In this document: positions 45,401 to 57,400 of the stretch, piece by piece
Layout: every line of letters begins with the position of its first letter
Position numbering within the stretch: the first letter of the stretch is position 1
The notes under the pieces: model-generated
The model's input: only the letters and a program-made list of their open reading frames with translations
Databases searched by the model: none
Told to the model about the DNA's origin: nothing
Position numbers and translations under genes: made by a program
Origin: Haliotis asinina
Taxonomy: Eukaryota > Mollusca > Gastropoda > Lepetellida > Haliotidae
Direction of reading: 5' to 3'
Assembly (NCBI RefSeq): GCF_037392515.1
Contig: NC_090282.1
Span: 56,258,843 to 56,322,842 of the forward strand
DNA: 64,000 nucleotides

Positions 45401-48400
45401 TCATTGACATAAACAAGAAATAAGAAAGGACCGAGGACTGACCCTTGTGGGACACCAGCTTGTAAATATCTCGGCTTGGATAGGGCTCCATTTATAAAGA
45501 CGCTTTGTGAACGATTACTTATGTAATCAGCTAGCCATGAATTCCGTACTTTTCTAATTTCAACAATAAACCTTTATGCCACACACGATCAAAAGCTTTA
45601 GAGACATCACAAAAAACCATACAATAGTGTTTTTTATCATCTAAGGCCTCACATATTTGGTCATAAATTTCAATTAATTGATGGACAGTTGAATGACCAG
45701 ACTGAAATCCTGATTGGTACTTATATAATAATTGGTTTACATGAAAATAGTTGTACAGATGTTTGAACATCACTCTCTCAAACACCTTGCCCACACAACT
45801 GATCAAGGATATAGGTCGATAGTTAGAGACCATTGAGCGGTCGCCCTTTTTAAATAAGAGCATTACATTTGATTCTTTCCACACACTTGGATATATACTA
45901 GTCTTTAATGATTGATTGAATAACATGCATAGTGGAATACTTATTGAATGTGCTACATTTTTAAGAAACTTATTACTGATTCTGTCCGGGCCAGAAGCTT
46001 TTTTGAGATGTAAACATTGGATTATATCAGACACTTCATTTACATAAATAGATACACAATCTAAAATAAAATCAGTACGTTTGTGGAAGAATGGCATATC
46101 AGTGTTTACTTCGTTAATACTAGATATAGACTGAAAATACTGATTAAGTTTCTCTGCTTTCTGCATATCAGTGAACAAAGTTGGATTTTCATCTGCATCA
46201 TTTTGTTTCAAAGGCGGAATACAAGTGACGGATCCTGAATCTTTAATCAAGAACCGAAGTAATTTCCAGTAGGAATTGTTATTACTGCAGTACAAATCAA
46301 GCAAAAAATCGTTTGTAAGACTGACATAAAATGAATCCTTTGCATAACATTTCATATTATTTACTTTGTTTCTTGTAAGCCAGGATATCTACTAGACGGC
46401 TTGTTTTCTTAGCCTTTTTTCTCATTCTATTTCTTTTTCTACATTCCCTTCGAATTTCTGAATTAAACCAGGGTTTGTCAGTTGGTCGAATGGTGACCGT
46501 TTTGGAAGGAATGCACAATGAAATAAAGCGGTTGAGATTGTGCACAGGCTTCATTAACATTCATGCAGCAACTAAATATGTATTTCCAATTTGTCCCATT
46601 AATCATAGCGTTGAGTTGCTCATAGTCACCTCTTTCATAACATAATACTTTTCTCTTATAGGCTAACTTGGTATTTACATGAGCATCAACAGTGATATAT
46701 GTACCTTTGTGATCACTGATACTTTGACATAAATCTATAACACCACTCTCTAAAACATCAACATCTTCAGATATAATAATGGGATCAAGCAGTGTGCTCG
46801 TTGTTTTAGTTACTCTCGTTTGCTCTTTAATAAGATGTTTTTTTAATATGCATTACGTTACCAGTTATGTTGGCTTGAAACGTTGGCATACTAAATACCA
46901 GCATGTATATAGGATCATCAGATGTAAAATGTTATCATATAAAGTAGGGTATAATTTGTAACGAATTACCTTTCCCTTGGCTAGCTGCCATAGCGACGAT
47001 CAACATCTCGAAAAGTGGTGACCTTCCCTCTGGTTTTAATGTCTCTGAAAAAAGACAAAAGTAAACATTAATTCATACAGTTGATTTAAGTTCTACTTTA
47101 TTGTTCATGGAGTGAAGGACAAAGATTCAGACTGACCGAGAGCATCTCTGACTTTGGAGTAGTCGTTAGTAAGCTGTTGAACCACCCTTGCTCGGCCGGA
47201 CACACTGACCACAGCGACGTTCTCTTCCATATTATCATTCTCAGCGACATCCTCAATACCTGGACATAGGATGGTGATATCATACCGAGTGTTGAAACAG
47301 AACTTAGAAGATAAAGCTACATAGTTTTCAATTTGGCGATCCTCTATAGTTGACTTAAATGTATTTTATAACCTGAACGCATGAAAAGATTAGAGGTATA
47401 AGAGAATCGCCGTCAACATAATGTGATGGCGTACACAATAACAATGACTGGGATTTTGACCTTGGTGTTTCAGATGTATCGATGACCTTATGTCATTCAA
47501 TTATAGTCAGAGTACTAAGAACCCGTGAAGGTTCCGGGGTAGAATAGGCCTTCAGCAACCCATGCCTGCCATAAAAGGCGACCATGCGTGTCGTAAGAGG
47601 CGACTAACAGGATCGGGTGGTCAGTCTAGCTGACTTGGTTGACACATGTCATCGGTTCCCAATTGCGCAGATCGATGCTCATGTTGTTGATCACTAGATT
47701 GTCTGGTCCAGACTCGATAATTTACAGAGCGCCGCCATATAGCTGGAATATTGCTACGTGCGACGTAAAACTAAACTCACTCACTCAGATTACTAAGTCG
47801 TTCTTCAGTAATTTACCCACACTGACTAGAAATAGAAAAGATCTGTGAAGACCAGCCACTGGTGTATATATTGAACACCCGCTATCAGACTATTTGATAG
47901 TGACACATATACACATGCTTGTAACATTTAGAATCGTACAGCTCATGGTTATTATGGAATATTGTGAAAATGCTTTCTACTTTGTTCGTTTGTTTACGTT
48001 TCGGATTGAGCATTGAAATGCAGCATGGTTAATTTAAAAACCTGGGAACTTACCACTGATGAAGGTCTCCGCGATGTCCTTCATCTGACGGAAGGCATCA
48101 CCAGTCATACTTTGGGAGCAGTCGAGACAGAGGATGGTGCCAAGAGAATGAGCTCGAGGGGACAAATCTGTTGACACAGGTAGCACCAACCTCAGCACAG
48201 ACATTCTCATAGCATTTACCTCGAAGTTGTCAAACTGCCGAAATGGCATATTAGATACATCGTGACCAACCCATTTACATTCTAGCAGTGTTGTTCCGGT
48301 TCGTTACGATTGTCACACACACAGTTTAATTTAATTATCCTCACAAAATTATTTCCCCCTCTCTATCTCGAAATTATATCACGGTTGAGGATTTTGGCTT

Positions 48401-51400
48401 CCACATCGTAACTTGCAGATGGACTGACGTTTGCGTTCTGAAACATCTCGATGGGCTGTCTATCGCCCACCGTTGCTGTGTATCCACCTCTTACCATCTT
48501 CAAGGGCTAACTGTACTGACTTCTCTATCTTCATTAGGTCTGCTTCAGAGTAGTTTTTCAGCGCTGATCTTGCTAGTGTCATCAGTTTGTTTGTTGACAC
48601 ACCTGAAAACAACGGCGTGGATATCAAAACATGGACAAATTTGTTTTCAAATTCGTAGTGTTTCATTTCAACTCATGTTATCTTCGGGAATCTTTTTTAA
48701 AGTTTTGACAAAGCCCCTCTTGATTCTGTTTACTCATCACACACTTTGGCGCGTACATATATCTATCACAGATGACTAGTACCGAATGTAACAGCCATCA
48801 CTCACCTTTAACTTTTGGTTTTGCACCGCCTGTAGATGTGGCAGAGCTGTCGAAAAAACAGATTCGTTAAAAACACTGCCACTTAGTAAAACATTTTTAT
48901 GACAAAATAGGACATTGTGATTGAAATCGATTCTTTTATTGTTGATATGTTGTGATATATGATATGGATATCTTTAGAGATATCTTCCTTACTGTGTTAC
49001 AGATCCTTGTTCAGCAGCTGTAGAGTAACAGAGATCTGAACCTCCTGTAGGATGTGGGTCAGTGAGATCTGCTGCAGGTGTAGGACCAACGTCCGATAGA
49101 TGTCGTGATGTACCTTCTTGCTCAGCTTCAGTGGGAGGCATCGACGCTTTGGGGGGTTCAGCTACTGACTGACTATATTTCAAAAAGTGTTACTCCATAG
49201 TGTTGTGATTACCTATTGCTACATGTCCTAAAGTAGGCACCAGGACATAAATTGTTCACATAAATCCAATTAAAAGGCACGCATGATTTGCCTTAACTGT
49301 TCATAAATGAAATATCAAATAATGATTTCGTCTTTGAATGAGTTAGTTAGCGCAGAGGTGTCAGGTAAATACCCCATATGATTCAAGTCTTAAAAGCAAC
49401 ATATGCAAAAACCTCACCGTACAAAAGCGTTTCCATGGCGCTGCTCTTGAACTGCTGCTGCCACGGCAGACTGAAAGATGCCAGGCTGTAAGGTTTTCGG
49501 ACATGGAATGTTTTCAAGACCTGCCATGTCCGAAGGATAAGACTGCGCTGCATCAACATTAGCTGCGGTAGGAGCCCCTTCATTACAAACTTCATGGACC
49601 TGCTTTTGTATTCTTCTTACACTATCTAAGATTGACTTGATCTGAGTTGCTTGTAGAAATTGATCTGCTTCCTTTGCATTATGGTTATCATCATCTGGAA
49701 GGAAACCATTCACATTATGTTTTAATTCAAAACGAGAGATTCCTAACATTTTACAGATGCTACCACTAAATATCTCTTTATCGGGTTTGGGGTTAGAACA
49801 ATGAAACCGATATTGAAAGGTAGCCCCGCACTCAGTCTAATGTCACATTCCTCGTACTATCTAAGAAATTAATAATTTGTAGTGCAAATTGCGACTTTTC
49901 ACTATCGTTTCATGCACACTTTGGGCCGACTATCGACTTCGGAACAGCTGGAGATAAATATCGGTTTAGAGAGAGTGAGTTTTGCAACCAGCAATATTCC
50001 TGCTACATATCGGCGGTCTGTGAATAATCGACTCTGGACCAGAAAATCAAGTGACCAACAACATGTGCGTCTACGCAGTTGGGACACAATGACATGTGTC
50101 AACAATGTCAGCCTGTTAGTCGCCTCTTATGAAAAACATGGGTTCCTGAAGACAAATGCTCTCCCTGATTTGGAATAGATAACCTCGGTTATGAAACGTC
50201 AGTGTGACTCCTGAATCCTTGACCGTCTGTATGGTGGAATACAGAATACTTTCATCTATGCAAGGAAAGGGTCATACTTCCATGTATAAAAGAATCTCAA
50301 TTTACTTTGGGTATTGCGAAAGACGGAATGTTGAATGTATAAACGAAGCTATGCGTCGCCAGTTTACTTAGAAACGTTTGCACTATAATAGTTTTGGTAT
50401 CAAACTAGTACAGCAAATCTGTAGAAAGACTTCCACAACTCTTTTGAATATACAGTGGTCGCGTAAGTGCACGTGTACCTGACAGACAGTACAGCTCGTT
50501 GTCCTCCTGCTCTTGTGTTCTGTTGGAGAAAGATAGCATTAGATTTCACATGATCATTCAGTACATCCCTGTTCCCTTGGACCAACGTGCAGATGTATTT
50601 ACGCGATTATCATTTTCAACCATGGTTACGTCGTCCTATTGTTGTTCTACTTACTTCTGAGAGAGGGATTCTAGGAAGGAAGGCCAGTCTTAACGTGCAC
50701 TTTACACAGCTGCAGTTTACAAAGTGATTTTGCAAACCCATGGGTGTGGATGTGGACTTGGGTCCTGGTGTGGGAGTGGGTGTGGGTGAGGATGTTTTTG
50801 TGGGTGTGGGTAAGGCTGTGAGTGTGGGTAAGGGTGTTTTGTGTCTGTGTCTCTGTGTGTGTCTGTCTGTCTGTCTGTGTGTGTGTGTGTCGGGTGGGGG
50901 TGGGGGTGGGGGGTATGAGTGAGGGTGTATTTGTGGGTGTTTGTGTGGGTGTGGATATGGCGTCCCCTGACAAATGACCAGAAATGACCGACGTAAATCT
51001 TAAGAACATTAATAGCTATCCACTTACATAGCGTTGAACGTCACAGGGGCATGCTGTAAAAACATGCAACATGATGGATATTCTTACCCCGGATGACGCC
51101 TGTGATGTTATATTGACATACCATCTGCTACCTATTTACTACTGGGTGAACAGGAGCAATTTCTAACACACTCACTTGCCTAAGTTGTGACAACAGAGGT
51201 GTTTGGTAGTGGGATGGGACTAGAAACTCCCAGAAGTGATGTTGTCAGACCGTGACCCATCCGTGACCCATCCGTGACCAACATTGCTTAACTTAACCTG
51301 ATTTGTCACCAGCGCTCTATGCACAAGATCACACACCACCACAAAACATTTGCATAATATATTCAACAGATCAAAAAGATTAACTGAGCGTTTCTGGCAA

Positions 51401-54400
51401 CAACTGACACAGTGGCTTACGTGCAAAAACTCATTTATTTTTTTCAAACGTTGTTATTTTATTGTCTGTTACCACATCATATTAACTGTGTGGAAATACA
51501 AATAGTACGGATAACACTTAAGCATCGAGGTTGAATATCTTATGATAACATAACAAATGAATGGTATCAATCTGGCAATGCAGCATGAAGTCCACCTGTT
51601 TCGAAGCAATGACCAGCATATGATTGTGTCTGTGTGAACTGACAGCGAAATGGAGGCATGAGAAGCTTCCTGGAAACAGATTTGGTTTGGTTTAATCCAC
51701 CTACCTTATTGCTTCTGTTGTCGACAGTGCATGTCTGGAACGCGGCATGGGTTCACATGCTGGTACGCTCTCAAAGGATATCTCAACTTCAACTTTACAC
51801 TTGGTAATTCGGAACACAAAGTCTTTAAACATGTTGATAAGTGGGCCTGGCCTGCTCTCCATGTCCTGCACTGACTGTTGGCTAGCATGCGCTACTTCAA
51901 TCACGATAGATCCGAAGAATATCCGATTCATGGTAGCTTTGTACTCCTTAAAAATGTCTTGTACCATTTTGCGTGAGAAACAAAAATCGTCTTCTTTAAA
52001 TCCCGCAAGTAAAAAGTCATAAATATTGTCAATAACCTCCGAAACTTTAAAGTGAATATTTCTCTTGATCGTCATTTCGGAAGACTCCCAAGTGAATGTG
52101 ATACTTTTCCCATCGCCGAACCTTCCTGAAAGGACGCCTCAATATTCATTCATCCCATCCTCTTCTGTACTATCATGAAATATGCTGCTCACTTAAGAAA
52201 TGCTGAAACCTTTCTAACGTTTGTGTACAACAAATTTCACAAAGGTCTCATAAGAATCAACATGATGCACATAAAATTGAGACAATGAAGAGAGAATTTC
52301 ATAAAATAATTTACAAATGTGGACATTGTTACACCACGTGGGTATTCAACACTGTAAGAACTGTGGACATTGCTGTGCCATGTGATATATTCTATGCTCT
52401 AAGAACTGTGGACATTTCTAAGCCATTTGATATATTCTATGCTCTAAGAACTGTGGACATTTCTATGCCATTTGATATATTCTATGCTTTAAGAACTGTG
52501 GACATTGCTATGCCGCACGATGTATTCCACACCGTAGGTCTGAGTACATTCTATGCCATGTGATGTATTCCATACTGTTCACCTAACCTATGGGGAAATA
52601 AAAACATAAAACAAATACAATAAAATAATAATTGACAAATAACTTCCGATATGGCTGCCTTTGCATATGGGAACGTGTCATCAAACGTCATGTTACCTCA
52701 TGGTGTTTATTAACACTTATTTATCAGTTATCATCAGTACAGTAGCCTAGTGGTTCAAGCATTCGCTCATCACCGAAGGGTGTGAGACACCAATATTGTA
52801 TGTACAGTACCTGCAAGTTCACCGCCGCTTGCCAATCTGTCCATAGCTTGGTCATCAATTCGGATGTCTACGATGGTACAGCAGTTTCCAATCTGAACGA
52901 GTTTGCCTTCCACCTCTTTGCGAAAATGAATGTTAGGTACATCATCTTCTTTGACCAAATCATTTGGTTCTTCTGTGATATGTGGTCCTTCTGGGCCCCT
53001 CATTTTCGTGTCCCTTGGGTCCCTTATTGTCGTGCCTCCTCGGTCCCTCATCTTCGTGTCCCTTGGGTCCCTTATTGTCGTGCCTCCTCGGTCCCTCATC
53101 TTCGTGTCCCTTGGGTCCCTCATCGACGTGCGCCTTGTGCCTCCCGCAGTCACATGTGTCTTCTCGCCATGATGACTGACGTCACCAGGCGAAGTCCTAT
53201 CTGAAATATTATGAACGATCATGAAAGGTGATGATCACAATATTGTTTAACTGTTTAAGAGAACGTAATACCAAGTGCAGGAGAAACAGAAGCATATCTC
53301 ATAGCTATATCAACTAAATTGAAAAAGGTCATTTCATTGACGAGTATTAACATGGTGTACAAATTCCGATCATGATAAACTGTTTATAGCCATTTGTTCT
53401 CACAATACACCGCACATTTTTACATAATCTTACAACTGGCAGTTGTGTAATACAGCAAATGGCGAGAAACATTTCACTTTAGGAAAACAACGCTAAATAT
53501 ACAGAAAGTCGTCCATGAATTGGATTAGGTTGGTTTCATCTTGTGACAGTCAGCGCATGGTGATGGTGAAGTGCATCGTCCGCACAAGCTCAGGTGAATG
53601 TGTACGTCCATAATGGTTTTAGGTGACACAATGAAAATGATGACTATGTTACCTGGACAACCCAAGGGCTTTTGGGCTTATAATGATTACACAAGACACA
53701 GCATTGAACACCATCTCTCCCTCAACGACCCCCCCCCCCCCCACACACACACACACACACCACATTAAACCATTGTTGACGCACAGTTTAACTTGAGTTT
53801 TATCTAGCTGTGTTCGTCCCCAAAACATACCTGTGTTTGATTTAATTCTAACATATGTATTGTCGTCGCCACGCATCACCTCATTTTCCTCTCCATCCAC
53901 TAAGATTGTCCTCCTCAAATCGGACTGTGTCGATGATGATGGATGATCTACTGTGTAGGACAAATGTCGAACGGTAAATAATTCGTTTTTCAAATCTTAA
54001 TAACCCGGTTAAGGTAGAATGGAGATAAACACACTGTGTATAAAAAAATAGAGGTATAAAACAAAATTATAATAGCTCTATTTTCTTAATTTAGATCCTC
54101 AGGCTACGTGTTCGATGTTAAATCAAATTTAGAGCGTCTATGATTTTTCCGATTTCCAACACACCATATGTTTATCGCTTATATGAGTATAGCAGAACCA
54201 GGTCACATTGTACACTCTTTGCAAAAAGAATCGCACAACCCAAATATCAATGAAAATTTGGTGTTATTCAAGGACGTGTAGATCAGCGGAAAACAAAGAT
54301 ACATACTGAAATTTTGTGGAGCAATGCATTGCTATCTTGCCCATATTTCATGAGAATAACAGTTATGACAGTCATTACTGCTGTCCACCAGGTGGTATTG

Positions 54401-57400
54401 GAGTCAGTATATCGTATGACCACCTCCAGCTGCTACCACTGCCCGACACCTCCTGGGTACAGATCGAATTAGTCGTTGGATGTTTTGCTGTGGAATCCTT
54501 CTCCATTCATCTTGCAGCATGTGGAACAACTGCTGAGGATTCTGTGGTGGGTTACGACGTCGACGTCGACGTACCCGTCTATCGATCTGATCCCATAGGT
54601 GTTCGATTTGGGTTTAGATCCGGGGATTTGGAGGGCCAGAGGAGGGTATTGATGTTGTTATTGGCCAGGTAGTCGACGGTGACACGTGCTATGTCGGGCC
54701 TGGCGCTGTCCTGTTGGAAGAGCTGCTGTTGACGTTCAACAAGGTGAAGGACGTGCGGTCTGATTGATGTATCGATTGGCCGTCAGATTGCCTTGGACAA
54801 GCACAAGTTCCGATCTGCGGGTGCATGAGATAACACATAACACTACCTTAGCCAGATCTGTCCACCTATTTGATGCAGTTAAGAGCAAAACGGCCATGAC
54901 GTCGTCTGCAGACACTGTCTCTACCATCACGTCGCCTGAGGAGATAACGGGATTCTTCGCTAAACCATATGCGCCTATTGTTTGCCTGATTCCATGACAG
55001 AACCGTGTTACACCATCTCACTCGTCGACGCCGATGTACTCGTGTCAAGGCGGGGCAACTTTTGGACGTTTGGCACGCATTCCTACTTCTCGGAGACGGT
55101 TGCTGATTGTCTGATCGGATACTCTTCAGGCTCCAAACTGTTCTTGTGCTGTGTCCCGGGTGGTACGATGGCGGTCACGTAGGTGGGTTACCCGGATGTA
55201 CCGATCTTGGGCAGGTGTGGTGACTCTAAGTCTTTCTGATCTTGGACGTTCATTTGTCGAACTTGTTTGACGAAATCGAACCCACAATCGAGTTATTGTG
55301 CTGGGATCAACGTTGAAGATCCTTGTCACCTCACTCTTTGATTCGCCAGCTTGCAATCGTCCAATTTCCTCATTTCGATCAGCAGTGTTGAAACATCCCA
55401 TTTTCGTGTACAATACTTGCAAAAATCGTGGATGGAATTGTGACATTCATTTGGGTCTTTTATAGTCACATGCTGTACTCATGTTTTGCACGTGAGGAAT
55501 AATCATTGTGTCTGATATTCGTGCTGCATGACATCCACGCGCATCATGACAATCCTGACTGATAAAACCGTTCAAAATCATTTTTGGTTGCGTTTGGTCA
55601 AGCATGACATATGTGTACAAAACTGTATCATTTTTTAATTTCATTTTGTGTTTGTTTGTTTTTTTTAGAGTATAAATATGCATACTATATCCAGGACATA
55701 CTGGAAATATCCATGCCAGAACCAGGACAGATTAGAAATATGTACACCAAAACCAGGACATATAATATATTTTATACAAGGTCCACAACATATCGTAAAT
55801 ATGTATAAAAGAGCCAGGACATATCGTAAATGTCTATGCCAGAACCAGGAGATACTGTAATATGTATACCAGAACGAGGACAGGTTGCACCCCAGAACCA
55901 GGACATACTGTAATATGTATACCAGAACGAGGACAGGTTGCACCCCAGAACCAGGACATACAGTAATATGTATACCAGAACGAGGACAGGTTGCACCCCA
56001 GAACCAGGACATACTGTAATATGTATACCAGAACGAGGACAGGTTGCACCCCAGAACCAGGACATACTGTAATATGTATACCAGAACGAGGACAGGTTGC
56101 ACCCCAGAACCAGGACATATTGTAATATGTATACCAGAACGAGGACAGGTTGCATCCCAGAACCAGGACATACTGTAATATGTATACCAGAACGAGGACA
56201 GGTTGCATCCCAGAACCAGGACATACTGTAATATGTTTACCTGAACGAGGACAGGTTGCATCCCAGAACCAGGACATACTGTAATATGTATACCAGAACG
56301 AGGACAGGTTGCACCCCAGAACCAGGACATATTGTAATATGTTTACCAGAACGAGGACAGGTTGCATCCCAGAACCAGGACATACTGTAATATGTTTACC
56401 AGAACGAGGACAGGTTGCATCCCAGAACCAGGACATACTGTAATATGTATACCAGAACGAGGACAGGTTGCACCCCAGAACCAGGACATATTGTAATATG
56501 TATACCAGAACGAGGACAGGTTGCACCCCAGAACCAGGACATACTGTAATATGTTTACCAGAACGAGGACAGGTTGCATCCCAGAACCAGGACATACTGT
56601 AATATGTTTACCACAACCGGGACAGGTTGTAAATATGTGTACTAAATCTGTAGTCTGTAAAGATATGCGAACTTATTTTGTAACTTACATATTATTAATG
56701 TTGTTGAACATGTACAAAAATAAAGATGTCATTTCTCAAATGATAAAAATATGCAGGTTTGGCGTGCGGTCCCTCATGATACGACAGTAGGGAGACATTA
56801 TCATGCTGGCCATATTGTGTGCATGTGCTACAACAACGTAAAAATCAAAGTTTTTCATCCCATCTTCAGTCGCAGAGTTGAACAAATCTTTATACAAACC
56901 TTTGACCTCAGCTCCACTTTCGTTGTCCACTAATACATTCGACTTTCCTACCATCAGCTTGTTACGCCGTCCCCTTATTTCGATGTTCTCCTCTGCCATG
57001 CTGAATCTTACTTTTGCCAGGCTAATCTTCTTTTTGGCGTTTATCTGAAACAACACACATTTGCATGTGGACATCTGACCTCACGTTCCATGCCGGTACG
57101 TAATACAGCTGTTCATTATTGGACATGTGATGTTTATGCCATACATACTAATGACAGATGTTTCCATACATACATGCATGCATGCATACATACACATACA
57201 TACATACATACATACATACATACATACATACATACATACATACATACATACATACATACATACATACATACATACATACATACATGACAATATCTTAAAA
57301 CTAACAATTGTATGTATGGCATAACCAACACGTCCAATAATGAACAACTGTATTACGTTGTAATACATGTGTTGTAATACATGTGTTGTAATAAATACAT

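Larger units (their letters stand above)
42619..48167 (-). other. gene 2 exons encoding the vWA domain
   Basis: 48167-48054 encodes TILCLDCSQSMTGDAF (DxSxS); 47259-47137 encodes ENVAVVSVSGRARV; 47044-46970 encodes GRSPLFEMLIVAMAA (Ser at the Thr site); 43949-43837 encodes RPRIIVITDGKLTDE; 43354-43253 encodes PSPIVWIPVGDADK; 43105-43016 encodes DLLNSLAKLGNGQVAEAKDL; 42738-42619 is the helical linker DSIGKIYACVHSNI. Lengths 123 and 75 nt equal the gene 1 exons. A LINE occupies the intron between the third and fourth. Confidence 0.9.

Noticed and set aside
52285-52563. Plus-strand frame with repeated RTVDIxxPxDIFYAL units
   Set aside because: Follows from a 45-bp tandem repeat whose period is divisible by three. 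It is antisense to gene 2, has no splice sites, and I found no homologous protein pattern.
55665-56595. Overlapping 150-253-codon frames rich in SWFWGATCPRSG repeats
   Set aside because: Products of the 53-bp minisatellite read in three frames; no flanking gene structure, and the array lies in a gene 2 intron.
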